From Linnemannia elongata (taxonomy: Eukaryota; Mortierellomycota; Mortierellomycetes; Mortierellales; Mortierellaceae): DNA of 64,000 bases. Under the pieces are notes generated by a model, which was given only the letters and a program-made list of their open reading frames with translations, did not search any database and was not told the DNA's origin. Where the stretch lies: the NCBI GenBank assembly GCA_036320915.1, contig JAXBDG010000026.1:1-64000 (forward strand), given 5' to 3'. The translations under genes were made by a program, and so were the position numbers. Shown here piece by piece: positions 1-10,730 of this stretch (the first letter of the stretch is position 1; each line of letters starts with the position of its first letter).

Positions 1-608
1 TGCTATCCTTCCGTCATTCTTCCTTCCTCTTCAGGTTTCTTTTTCATACTTTTTTCCTCTCTACCCCTTCTGCGTCCTTTCTGTACCATTTACCAGTTTC
101 TTTTCTATCACCTTTGCCTCGATCTTTCGACCGTTGGCGCCATCGATTTATTTTTCCTTTTATTTCTGCTGATTTCTGGTGATGATTTCTGTTGAAAGTC
201 CGCTTGGTACGGTGCAGCAGTAGTAGTAGAAACCCACCGCAATACAACGAAGAAATGCAAGTAAAATTTTTCTGAAGCAGCGAAGCGCGGTAAGGTGGAA
301 TACACGATCGAGCCAACCACCGGTTGATCAATTGATCAGTGAGACGAGATAGCCCTTCCCATGATTCTCCTCATTCTCCTCGTCGTTCCAGATTTTTTTA
401 TCAGGTGAACCCCTGTGACTTAAATTAAGCTGTATGGTTGCGTGTAAAAATGATGTAGGGGAAGCCGTTTAAGTCAGGCCTCGAGAAGTGTGTATCTGTA
501 GTTACTGGATGAATTATTGACAATTGGTGTTTACTATGTTGTCCAGCGATTAGGGTTTTTAAAAAAAGCTTGCCCTCTCTCCCACACACACACTCTCTCT
601 CGCTGTCT
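1..608. other. Unit 5' flank, downstream of the monooxygenase (U1; same in the other units)
   Basis: No gene seen. It holds a pyrimidine-rich stretch (1-165), a ~95 bp element at about 247-342 related to one behind the CRN gene, a perfect 14-bp palindrome TGATCAATTGATCA (325-338), and a CA/CT-rich tract (about 585-607) just before the monooxygenase stop. It is the likely 3' UTR and terminator region of the minus-strand gene. Corresponding stretches open every other unit except U3. Confidence 0.75.
247..342. repeat. Dispersed intergenic element, copy A (U1)
   Basis: Shares with 4018-4103 a ~45 bp well-conserved core (GAGCCAACCAMCGGTTGATYAA, TTGATCAGT) and a weaker continuation through AAGCGC. 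Both copies lie downstream of a minus-strand gene, in the same orientation. The core includes TGATCAATTGATCA here and TGATTAATTGATCA in the other copy. Confidence 0.65.
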
Positions 609-2684
609 CTACACAACTTGGGTTGTTTTCGATGGTTCAGTCTCCTCAGGAGCCTTGATAGACAAACTAGGCTGAGGAGCAGTCTTAATAGTACCCTTGT
701 CCTCAGCTGCTGGCAAAAAGGCAGCCTGGGGACGATTGGTGAACTGGCGACGCTCAAACTTCCGCACGACCCATGCAGGCATATTCTTCACAATATACCG
801 GGTGGCCTTGGACGAGACAGACTATTATGTACAATAGGGAGGGACCGGGATAACATCAATAACAGAATCAATCGCTGGTCGTTGGGCCTAAATATTGCAA
901 AATGTGATAAAAAGCGAGAAGGCCATCTCTTACCTGACCCGCCATGGTCCTAAAGGCCTTGCTATTTTCGAATGCCTTCTCAACCCAATCGATGCGCTCC
1001 TCTTGGTAGGCCTTGAATGCATCTTCAATCTCCTCCGCGATAGGATGGAAGGGGAGTCCGTTGATGCGGTTCGCCAATGCTATGGCATCATGCATGGCGT
1101 TGGCAGCACCCACACCTCCAGCAGGATTGAACTAAGACACAGTGCAAAAAGAGAGTATGATAAGTACGCACAATAGTTTACAGTACTGTAGCAATATGCT
1201 TACTCATTTCACAACATCATTCGTTGGCTCTACCTTATGGCATGCTAAAATGCAAAATCCATAGAAAAAGTGTATAATCGGAGAACCGGGCGGAAAAGGT
1301 TAGGCACGATGAAGAAACATGCATATTTGGTGGATACTTGCAAGTATGTGCAAATTCAAACAGAAAAATGAACATACCATCACCGATGAGAACTGTACGA
1401 CAGTCGTACCAGGTCTTGAAGACTTTCTCCTCCAGCATGACCTTGGAGATCAACTCCTTAGGAGAGCGGTCGATCAAGTCTTGAAGAGTGAGGATCTTGT
1501 CGCCTCCACTGATAATAGGAAAATCCTTAACTTGCTCGCACATCGCCGCAGCAGCCTCAGGTCCCCACTCTGAGTTACGAAAAGCGTCATTGTCTTTACT
1601 GGTTTCCTCATCAAGGAAGAGAATAGCACCCCAACACACAGTATTCTGGACTGTTGTTGCTGTGGACCACTAGCATGAACAATAAAACATAGATGTAGGG
1701 GTTAGGGTGGAGAGGCGAAAAAAAGTAGGAGCCGGTTGGACCTATCCAAAAAAAATCAGTACCTACCGTGTACATCTTGTCAGTTGCGATAAAGTTGCGG
1801 AACTGAGAATTCTTGATTGCCAGATCAGGGAACTCTTCGGGAGAAAGAGGTCGAGTTTGGCCAACAAGGCGGACTGTGCTGAAGGGAAGTGGGAGTGCAT
1901 CAGATGCTGGGAGCTTGTTCGTCTTCTTCAGCTTTTCGTACAGTCCTTGGCGAACAGCACTGTAGGCTCCATCAGCTCCGACGAGGATGTCGCCTTCAGC
2001 TTCGCTTTTATCGCTGAAGCGAATAAGGACGCCGTTGCCGCCTTGGTCCATGGAGAGAACCTTCTTTCCCAAGTGAACGCGCTCTTTTGGAATCTGGCGG
2101 AGAAGCAAATCATAAATCTGAGGTCGAGAAACAATGTATCCGTTGGCACCATACCTATTAGGGTAGACGAGAGATGTATGTTAGTTTCTAATTGGCAAGG
2201 CGTTCTTTGTTCAAGAAGAGCGAATCAAAAAGGCACCGTTATCTTACAGTTCGTCGTGCCCCTCGAAATCCACTGAGAATTCGAGCTCTCTATTCTCGTT
2301 ACACATCTTGATCGCAGAGACGTATTTGCCCAGGGCGAGAAACTCTTCATAAATCCCGCACTGCTTAAAGAGGTTGGCGGTGGTGCAGTTGAAGTACATC
2401 GCCGACCCTATAGCACAAAAAGAGTGTGGGTTAGATGATGGACGTTCTTCTGAGACAAATAGAGTTATCAGTGATCAATCAATAGAGTAATCCATGAACA
2501 GGGTGTTACCAAGGGGCTTGATTTCAGCGGCACGCTCATAGATCTCGAAGGGGATATCGGCCTTGTGAAGAAGCATGCCAAGGGTCAGACCTGCCAGACC
2601 TGCGCCAACGATGAGGACCTTGGGCCGTTTGGCATACATAATAGAACGGTCATGCTTAAAGGTGACGGCGGGGTTGATCTCCAT
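609..2684 (-). CDS. FAD-dependent monooxygenase, class A (PHBH fold), copy U1, intact
   Basis: Predicted flavin monooxygenase (FAD_binding_3 type), hydroxylating a small, probably aromatic, substrate with NAD(P)H and O2; the substrate is unknown. Splicing 2510-2684, 2248-2407, 1767-2154, 1378-1669, 1234-1244, 934-1131 and 609-821 gives 1437 nt, 478 residues, all introns GT-AG. The phases fit at every junction. Seen: GAGLAG dinucleotide fold at residues 27-32 with acidic E50 after the second strand, DG motif GADGAYSAVR at 171-180, and GD motif GDACHKFNPAGGVG at 337-350. The GD motif's C-H-K is encoded by an 11-nt exon. The intron before the last exon removes two in-frame stops (TAA TAG next to 821). 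Length is slightly short for the family, with no thioredoxin-like C-terminal domain, signal peptide or membrane segment, so cytosolic. The ATG is the first in a clean exon ~20 codons before the Rossmann motif. The product family is secure; the reaction is not. Confidence 0.9.
1234..1244 (-). other. 11-nt microexon of the monooxygenase (U1 example)
   Basis: Minus strand CATGCCATAAG, preceded by ...GCATTTTAG and followed by GTAGAG. It joins exon 4 (…GAT G) to exon 6 (TTC AAT CCT…) to give G-D-A-C-H-K-F-N-P, completing the GD motif that binds FAD. Skipping it would shift the frame (11 nt) and destroy the motif. The same 11 bases with the same splice signals occur in each copy, for example 20454-20464 in U3. 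Confidence 0.85.
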
Positions 2685-3318
2685 GGTGATGACGTTTTAC
2701 TTTCCTGATCTGAAGCGGCGAGATGAGAGAATGAAGGATGCCGGGAGGGAGAGTCGATGTCGTGTGGTGGGGATGATGAGCGATGGGAATGGAGAAAAAA
2801 GTAGATCAAGGAAAAAAAATGATCAACGGGGAAGAGAGATGCGGAAGGGCAAAGAAGTGGGCGTCGAGGAAAGAGGTACATAGGGAGGGAGAGCAAGTAG
2901 TCTCTCATGTCGCACAACGGATAGAGATGCAAAATAAAACAAACAGAGCAAAGGAGCATGGGCAAATAGACTTTTCCTACTGTGGGACAACATAGAGTAG
3001 GGGGTGGGGCATCGACTGTGCGACGAGCTGGCTTGGTTAACCATATGAATGGTAAACGACATATTACACGAGTGCATGCGACACCAATGCTCCGGCCAGC
3101 ACTCAGAGATGGATGCCTGTCTACACACCTTCCTTTGAGCAATGACTATGATACAATACAACGAATATATTAGCAACGTATAAGGTGTTTATGTGTGTGT
3201 GTGTTGGAAATTGAAGCCGCTGGCTGAATCTGGGTGGTTGGGTGAATGGCAACTCTATACATTCAACTGTGATATAGATGTCGTGTGGCGTGTCTGTCAT
3301 TTGGTGGCCGCATTGCTC
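2685..3318. promoter_or_regulatory. Upstream region of the monooxygenase (U1; same in other units)
   Basis: About 630 bp between the monooxygenase ATG and the candidate small gene's stop. The first 200 bases are a purine-rich block on the + strand (CT-rich on the gene strand), common in fungal promoters. A (TG)n microsatellite of unit-specific length lies at about 3190-3205. No convincing TATA box. Confidence 0.45.
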
Positions 3319-3761
3319 TCAATCCTTTTGCTTCTCTGAGCGCTCCGGTAAGACAGGCAAGAGGTCTGAAAATTTAGCAATCAGATAATTAGTTGAAAAA
3401 TTCTTTGGTGTCTGGAGGTGCGCGCTGTGTGTCCGGCCACCTTCGCTTTTTGGTAATCTTGGGGGGTGCTCCTCGAGTGCCCGTGTCTGTATTGCATAAT
3501 GCCCTTCGGGTGCCCGTGCCGTCTCTTGGCGTCAACACTGCAGTCCCGTTAGCTGAGGGGAAGTTATCTGAGGGAAGGGGGAGAAGATAGGGGAGCGTCT
3601 GCTGCTGTTTCATTTCGTGGTCTCTCTTACCGTCTTGATTTTTTCGACGACGGGCCCGTGTGCTCTTGGCTGTTCTTGTGCACATACCAACGCCCGCTGT
3701 CTGTCTCCAGTTTTGACAGCCTCTCTTGTGCCTTAACATTTTCGGGGGCGTCCTTAAGCAT
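3319..3761 (-). pseudogene. Candidate small basic protein gene, copy U1, frameshifted
   Basis: Two-exon candidate (3631-3761 and 3319-3537) between the CRN and monooxygenase genes; the intact form is described at U3. In U1 exon 2 has lost one base at about 3450 (CGCTTTTTGG instead of CGCTTTTGTGG), which shifts the frame in the middle. Intron sequence differs by two bases. Not recognised as a known family. Confidence 0.4.
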
Positions 3762-4324
3762 GAAAGGAGGCTAACGAGAGGATAAAGAGGCGGCCTGTGC
3801 GAAAAAAACACGTCAATATTCATGTATCTTTAGCATGCAAACGAACCTTTCAGCTGGCAGGTCAAATTCGTTCGAACCGTACTAGAATGGTACCCGCGCG
3901 GAGGAAGTTGAAAAATAAAGGAGAGGAGAACGGAAGGTCTTCATTCGCCCAACACAGTACTTGGCGTCCAATGCAGTACAGTTATAGTACAATGCAGTGG
4001 TAGAGAACAAAATACAGTTGACCAAAGAAAAGCAAGCAAGCTTTCTTGAAGCGCAAAGACGGAGAATACTCTCGAGCCAACCAACGGTTGATTAATTGAT
4101 CAGTAGTTGTTGACAGCGCTGTCGATTTCCTTTACAGTAGCAACGGAGGTGACTTTTTGGTCATTGGCGATTGTTTCCCCGAACCCTGGAGCACTTGGAA
4201 TGGGAAGGAGAAAAGGTACTATTCTAGGTCAATAGAGTAAAGATGCCAGAGCTGTAAGCTCGTCTTTTGTCGCTGTAAGAGATTCGAAATTGCCACGTTA
4301 AGCACAACTCTCAAGTGGTCGAAG
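3762..4324. other. Interval between the candidate small gene and the CRN gene (U1)
   Basis: Contains dispersed element copy B and, on the minus strand at 4100-4216, a short open stretch ending …VKEIDSAVNNY with a TGA at 4100-4102 and a possible acceptor (CTAG) at its 5' end. This could be a further 3' exon, but no in-phase donor from the CRN last exon was found. Nothing else recognised. Confidence 0.45.
4018..4103. repeat. Dispersed intergenic element, copy B (U1)
   Basis: Diverged relative of 247-342, lying ~220-300 bp beyond the CRN stop. Present in each complete unit at the same place. Confidence 0.65.
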
Positions 4325-6817
4325 TCAGGTATGGGTCAGTGAGATTTTATTTTCACGTCCTCTGTAAGAATTCAAGAGTCGACCCTTCGTGCCGGCATTT
4401 TGTTGCACTGGGATCTGCAATCCAGGTGATTTGCCACCAGCTGCTGACTCCAGATCGATCTTCAGCACATACTGCCTCACACGCTGTATATCAGCAGGGA
4501 CGGTACGGTAAACCTTCCCCTCAGAGGTCAAGTAGTCCTGCTTCTCGAAATCGGCATACACATGACTTGGGACGACAAAAATAAGCCGAAGTTCGCCAAG
4601 AGGAGATATCCACCGTGCTTGAAGGAGACTGCTGATAAGCTTTGAGAGCGGTGGGCCTTTGACGGGGTGACTCTTGGATACCGTGATTTGGAATAGGTCT
4701 CTGGGAGCGAGCAGTAGATCGACACAGGGATAGTTGCAAATCTTTGGTATGCATAGTGTACCTGCCGGGACCGGAGTAATCTTGTCAAAATGCGTAACCT
4801 CTGGATTCCACGGGATATCCAAAGAAGCGAGGTCCCCAGTCAGGAGATCCCTGATTTCAAAGGTATGGCCACCTTCTCGGAAGGCACGGAGGACATATGC
4901 TTCGAACATAATACCGCTAGCGCTTCCGTTAGGTTCCGAGATGAGCCTCTCCAGCACTATCTTTTGAGCGTCCTGACTCAGTAAAGCGGCAACCTTCTCA
5001 GCGACGTATGTTGATGCCCATTCCAATCGAAAGTTGCGATGATCATTCGTGGGCCAACGGTGAATCAGACGGCTACTGAAGTCGAGCGATTCTTTCGCTT
5101 GCGAGAAGTACTGCATCAGAGTCACCGGATCCTTGACTGTCTTGAGGGCTTGTTCAAGACGCTCACATGCCGTAACCTTGGCGCTGTCAAGATCGTCGGG
5201 ACTGAGTTTTAACACCTACCAAGGAAATAGGTCAAAACGTAATAGAGCATCTATTAGTACAACAGAAGTCAAGCTGGCGGTGTATTGAATACTCCCAAAA
5301 GTGAAGATGGTTCTCACAGAAAAGCGCAGTGGGTATGGCCCATAACATACCTTCATTGGCCATCGTAGGACATATCTCGGCACACCGCCTATCTTTGAGT
5401 AGAGCTCTTCTACCGCTTCCAAAGGAACCACCTCGAAGCTTGTAACACTGGCCCAGCACTTCTGCAACTCTTCCAGATGCCATGGAGCCATGTAATAACG
5501 CCATGTTACCTCTTTTCCACATCCTTAAACTGGCGGGCCTCGGAAAATAGGGTCTTTGGCGAAGCTGAAATGACGGTCTTGGCTCGACCGAGTATTGGGT
5601 CAGGAGAGCTGTCGACAAAATACCATGTGTCGGGTAGACTGAGAAAGGGTTTAAAAGCCTCGATATTGCCGGATCGAACAGTAGAGCGCCCTCCAAAAAA
5701 CGTAGCATTCCGCGCTCTGTTTGGTGTGGAAAACGATAATCGGAGGGTGTCATTGTCACCTCGGCAAGAAGTCGGATGGCGAAGTACACTAGAAAGGCCG
5801 ATTTGCCTATCCCAGATGTACCTGTAACAATGATATGCTTCTCAACCTCGTTTCCAGTGCACGGGCGATTGTTCTCAAACTTGTCGACGATTATGTCGTA
5901 AAGATCTTTGTAAGCCTCTGACATAAAGATCGCTTGTACCGACGACTGGAAGTAAGATGCCGCGAGGAGCCGATATCTTGTCCATGTCTTTGATGTTGGC
6001 GCCGTGCAACTCGAGGGCAGTGCGAGACAATGAGCTAAAAATGTCATCTCCAGCAATATCCTGACCAATGGAAGCAAGCAATGAGACCCTCTCTTTCCTG
6101 CTTAGACGAGAGAGGTAAACTTGGTCATCCACCACAGCCTTCTCAGTGAGACCAGCCTCTTCAATTGCATCCTTCAGAGTGTGCGGACGATGGCGCTTCC
6201 TGCTGGAAGAGGGTCCTGGTAAGAGAAAGGTGGCACAAGAGATGTACCAATCAAGAATATTAGCAACTTGTACAATGTCCGTGGATAATTGAATGAAAGC
6301 AAAGGGCTCCTTTAGACACAGCTGAAGACAAATATTCACCTGCATCTTCCTCACGGTCTCTTTTCGCAACTATAGGAAATAAAAAAAAATAAAAAAAAAG
6401 TAGGTAAATAACGCAAATGGAGATCCAATAGAGTTATGCTGAGATGTTCATACGCAAGGCGTATTTGAAAGCAAAGCGCGTTTGCATTACCTGGCAAGGG
6501 TCGCTGGACAATGACGTGAATCGTGTCTTCTGGCAAATCAGCATCAAAGACCATGGAGAGCTTGTTGGTCGCCCTCAGTTTTTTTTTCACAGGCACAGAG
6601 TCGAGCAGAACAGGAAGGTCGTTGTCGTCGTCGTCATGAATGAGACGCGCCATAGAGTGAGCTTGTCAGCATCAACATCCTGAAAGTCGTTGGTCTTCTG
6701 GCTTGATGAGCCCTTGAGGTCGCCGATGGTCTTGGTTGACTCGATCTCAACAGGGAACGCGTTGGAGGTAGCCTCTCCATCAACGAGACAGAACAGAGTG
6801 AGGTGGTTGTCGTTCAT
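4325..6817 (-). pseudogene. CRN-like effector / RHS-type P-loop ATPase, copy U1, type A, several frameshifts
   Basis: Exons 6491-6817, 6340-6369, 5351-6215 and 4325-5215, with the domain order described at U3. Exon 1 has lost three bases near 6695-6712 (in frame) and one near 6640, which shifts the ubiquitin-like domain after LTLWRV. Exon 3 has a two-base loss near 5918, a gain near 5700, two losses near 5750-5760 and one near 5515. Exon 4 is open and ends ...NAGTKGRLLNSYRGREN..., about 20 residues longer than type B. The A version differs from B throughout exons 3 and 4, for example VGTSDLYVREAY and EVTWRYYMAPWHLEEL. Confidence 0.85.
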
Positions 6818-7222
6818 GGCGTAGAATAAACTGAAAAATGACAGAGAGAGATGGCAAGGGCTGTAAAGAAGGCAGAATGAAAAGAAAACAAGAAAAGAAA
6901 GATGTGGAAAGAAAGAAAAAAGAAGGCGAGGGATAAAAAAAAAGGAAGTGGTGACGAAGGCGATGAAGGCGTGAGAATGGTGGCAAAGGAAAAGAATGGG
7001 AGGTGTGAGAAAGTTGGCGAAGGCGCTGAAGAAAAGGCGGGAGCGTAGTAAAGAAAGGAATAGTAAAGGTAAGAAGGCAAAAATATGAGGGGCACGGGAG
7101 TGGTAAGACTATGCATCATGAAATATAACGATGACATCATCATTATATGTCACATGACGTTAGAAGGGGAGATTTTTTTGGGGGGTATTTCCATGCTATC
7201 CTTCCGTCCATTCTTCCTTCCT
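6818..7222 (-). promoter_or_regulatory. Upstream region of the CRN gene (U1; same in other units)
   Basis: Bases about 6835-7050 are almost pure purine on the + strand (pyrimidine on the gene strand). At about 7122-7160 a compact block contains GATGACATCATC, GTCACATGAC (E-box-like) and TGACGTTA (CRE-like), i.e. several bZIP/bHLH-type half sites within 40 bp. The block is conserved in all units. In U3/U4 it is the target of the MULE, which duplicated part of it. Confidence 0.5.
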
Positions 7223-7413
7223 GGTCATCCGGAGGTATGCGCAGGTGCGCCTGGCGCAGATTACGGATTGTGTTCCTCGGTTTTGCGCAGTACACTTTAT
7301 CTATTCTGCTTTACTATAACGACGTAGAATACCGTGCTCGCATGAGCTACACTTAGACTTTCCGTTTTCGGATTAAAACGTTGACGTTCCAAAAAAAAAA
7401 AAAAAAAAAAAAA
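7223..7413 (+). mobile_element. 5'-truncated LINE tail, U1/U2 junction
   Basis: 191 bp matching the last part of the large LINE (from GGTCATCCGGAGG to GACGTTCC), followed by 23 A. The ~28 bp TGCTATCCTTCCGTCATTC… stands on both sides (upstream copy with one additional C), a target-site duplication made by target-primed reverse transcription. Confidence 0.93.
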
Positions 7414-8022
7414 TGCTATCCTTCCGTCATTCTTCCTTCCTCTTCAGGTTTCTTTTTTCATACTTTTTTTCCTCTCTACCCCTTCTGCGTCCTTTCTGTA
7501 CCATTTACCAGTTTCTTTTCTATCACCTTTGCCTCGATCTTTCGACCGTTGGCGCCATCGATTTATTTTCCTTTTATTTCTGCTGATTTCTGGTGATGAT
7601 TTCTGTTGAAAGTCCGCTTGGTACGGTGCAGCAGTAGTAGTAGAGAACCCACCGCAATACAACGAAGAAATGCAAGTAAAATTTTTCTGAAGCAGCGAAG
7701 CGCGGTAAGGTGGAATACACGATCGAGCCAACCACCGGTTGATCAATTGATCAGTGAGACGAGATAGCCCTTCCCATGATTCTCCTCATTCTCCTCGTCG
7801 TTCCAGATTTTTTTATCAGGTGAACCCCTGTGACTTAAATTAAGCTGTATGGTTGCGTGTAAAAATGATAGGGGAAGCCGTTTAAGTCAGCCTCGAGAAG
7901 TGTGTATCTGTAGTACTGGATGAATTATTGACAATTGGTGTTTACTATGTTGTCCAGCGGATTAGGGTTTTTAAAAACAAAGCTTGCCCTCTCTCCCACA
8001 CACACACTCTCTCTCGCTGTCT

Positions 8023-10095
8023 CTACACAACTTGGGTTGTTTTCGATGGTTCAGTCTCCTCAGGAGCCTTGATAGACAAAACTAGGCTGAGGAGCAGTCT
8101 TAATAGTACCCTTGTCCTCAGCTGCTGGCAAAAAGGCAGCCTGGGACGATTGGTGAACTGGCGACGCTCAAACTTCCGCACGACCCATGCAGGCATATTC
8201 TTCACAATATACCGGGTGGCCTTGGACGAGACAGACTATTATGTACAATAGGGAGGGACCGGGATAACATCAATAACAGAATCAATCGCTGGTCGTTGGC
8301 CTAAATATTGCAAAATGTGATAAAAGCGAGAAGGCCATCTCTTACCTGACCCGCCATGGTCCTAAAGGCCTTGCTATTTTCGAATGCCTTCTCAACCCAA
8401 TCGATGCGCTCCTCTTGGTAGGCCTTGAATGCATCTTCAATCTCCTCCGCGATAGGATGGAAGGGGAGTCCGTTGATGCGGTTCGCCAATGCTATGGCAT
8501 CATGCATGGCGTTGGCAGCACCCACACCTCCAGCAGGATTGAACTAAGACACAGTGCAAAAAGAGAGTATGATAAGTACGCACAATAGTTTACAGTACTG
8601 TAGCAATATGCTTACTCATTTCACAACATCATTCGTTGGCTCTACCTTATGGCATGCTAAAATGCAAAATCCATAGAAAAAGTGTATAATCGGAGAACCG
8701 GGCGGAAAAGGTTAGGCACGATGAAGAAACATGCATATTTTGGTGGATACTTGCAAGTATGTGCAAATTCAAACAGAAAAATGAACATACCATCACCGAT
8801 GAGAACTGTACGACAGTCGTACCAGGTCTTGAAGACTTTCTCCTCCAGCATGACCTTGGAGATCAACTCCTTAGGAGAGCGGTCGATCAAGTCTTGAAGA
8901 GTGAGGATCTTGTCGCCTCCACTGATAATAGGAAAATCCTTAACTTGCTCGCACATCGCCGCAGCAGCCTCAGGTCCCCACTCTGAGTTACGAAAAGCGT
9001 CATTGTCTTTACTGGTTTCCTCATCAAGGAAGAGAATAGCACCCCAACACACAGTATTCTGGACTGTTGTTGCTGTGGACCACTAGCATGAACAATAAAA
9101 CATAGATGTAGGGGTTAGGGTGGAGAGGCGAAAAAAGTAGGAGCCGGTTGGACCTATCCAAAAAAAATCAGTACCTACCGTGTACATCTTGTCAGTTGCG
9201 ATAAAGTTGCGGAACTGAGAATTCTTGATTGCCAGATCAGGGAACTCTTCGGGAGAAAGAGGTCGAGTTTGGCCAACAAGGCGGACTGTGCTGAAGGGAA
9301 GTGGGAGTGCATCAGATGCTGGGAGCTTGTTCGTCTTCTTCAGCTTTTCGTACAGTCCTTGGCGAACAGCACTGTAGGCTCCATCAGCTCCGACGAGGAT
9401 GTCGCCTTCAGCTTCGCTTTTATCGCTGAAGCGAATAAGGACGCCGTTGCCGCCTTGGTCCATGGAGAGAACCTTCTTTCCCAAGTGAACGCGCTCTTTT
9501 GGAATCTGGCGGAGAAGCAAATCATAAATCTGAGGTCGAGAAACAATGTATCCGTTGGCACCATACCTATTAGGGTAGACGAGAGATGTATGTTAGTTTC
9601 TAATTGGCAAGGCGTTCTTTGTTCAAGAAGAGCGAATCAAAAAGGCACCGTTATCTTACAGTTCGTCGTGCCCCTCGAAATCCACTGAGAATTCGAGCTC
9701 TCTATTCTCGTTACACATCTTGATCGCAGAGACGTATTTGCCCAGGGCGAGAAACTCTTCATAAATCCCGCACTGCTTAAAGAGGTTGGCGGTGGTGCAG
9801 TTGAAGTACATCGCCGACCCTATAGCACAAAAAGAGTGTGGGTTAGATGATGACGTTCTTCTGAGACAAATAGAGTTATCAGTGATCAATCAATAGAGTA
9901 ATCCATGAACAGGGTGTTACCAAGGGGCTTGATTTCAGCGGCACGCTCATAGATCTCGAAGGGGATATCGGCCTTGTGAAGAAGCATGCCAAGGGTCAGA
10001 CCTGCCAGACCTGCGCCAACGATGAGGACCTTGGGCCGTTTGGCATACATAATAGAACGGTCATGCTTAAAGGTGACGGCGGGGTTGATCTCCAT
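8023..10095 (-). CDS. FAD-dependent monooxygenase, copy U2, C-terminus reshaped by compensating indels
   Basis: Same seven-exon gene as in U1 with all three flavin motifs and the 11-nt exon present. In the last exon a G is missing from the run near 8147 and an A is gained near 8081. Between these two changes the reading frame is shifted, replacing roughly 20 residues of the usual ...FLPAAEDKGTIK... tail by an Arg/Leu-rich stretch before the normal end is regained. The core enzyme would be unaffected. Either a real compensated frameshift or two consensus errors. Confidence 0.8.
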
Positions 10096-10730
10096 GGTGA
10101 TGACGTTTTACTTTCCTGATCTGAAGCGGCGAGATGAGAGAATGAAGGATGCCGGGAGGGAGAGTCGATGTCGTGTGGTGGGGATGATGAGCGATGGGAA
10201 TGGAGAAAAAAGTAGATCAAGGAAAAAAAATGATCAACGGGGAAGAGAGATGCGGAAGGGCAAAGAAGTGGGCGTCGAGGAAAGAGGTACATAGGGAGGG
10301 AGAGCAAGTAGTCTCTCATGTCGCACAACGGATAGAGATGCAAAATAAAACAAACAGAGCAAAGGAGCATGGGCAAATAGACTTTTCCTACTGTGGGACA
10401 ACATAGAGTAGGGGGTGGGGCATCGACTGTGCGACGAGCTGGCTTGGTTAACCATATGAATGGTAAACGACATATTACACGAGTGCATGCGACACCAATG
10501 CTCCGGCCAGCACTCAGAGATGGATGCCTGTCTACACACCTTCCTTTGAGCAATGACTATGATACAATACAACGAATATATTAGCAACGTATAAGGTGTT
10601 TATGTGTGTGTGTTGTTGGAAATTGAAGCCGCTGGCTGAATCTGGGTGGTTGGGTGAATGGCAACTCTATACATTCAACTGTGATATAGATGTCGTGTGG
10701 CGTGTCTGTCATTTGGTGGCCGCATTGCTC

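Larger units (their letters stand above)
1..7413. repeat. Tandem unit U1 (7.4 kb cassette)
   Basis: First visible copy of the cassette: monooxygenase 609-2684, candidate small gene 3319-3761, CRN-like gene 4325-6817 (all minus), ending in a LINE tail at 7223-7413. The window starts on the first base of the target-site copy that follows the poly(A) in U2, U5, U6, U7 and U8, so another unit probably lies to the left. The CRN gene carries the A-type C-terminal half. Confidence 0.95.

Noticed and set aside
44..331. Minus-strand frame of up to 100 codons at the start of each unit (INRWLARSC…)
   Set aside because: Changes frame between units and spans the dispersed intergenic element and a pyrimidine tract; no conserved start context or motif.
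2575..3176. Open frames of 60-196 codons on both strands upstream of the monooxygenase
   Set aside because: They overlap each other in several frames in purine/pyrimidine-biased DNA, and the frames differ between units after single-base changes. No splice or motif support.
3187..3206. (TG)n tract as telomere-like or origin signal
   Set aside because: Short dinucleotide microsatellite with unit-specific length; no telomeric hexamer repeats nearby.
609..6817. Secondary-metabolite gene cluster (because of the FAD monooxygenase)
   Set aside because: No polyketide, peptide or terpene synthase, transporter or cluster regulator in the window; the neighbours are effector-like and mobile.
6814..7143. 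Long Ser/Phe/Pro/Leu-rich open frames upstream of the CRN gene
   Set aside because: They result from the polypyrimidine tract on the minus strand; composition is low complexity and three frames are open at once.
7391..7413. Poly(A) runs as assembly padding or gap filling
   Set aside because: Each run directly follows LINE 3' UTR and precedes a target-site duplication, which is the normal structure of a retrotransposed tail.
9269..9688. 139-codon open frame on the + strand, repeated in most units
   Set aside because: It is antisense to monooxygenase exons 2-3 and the intron between them, whose protein has clear flavin motifs. The + strand product has no recognisable motif.
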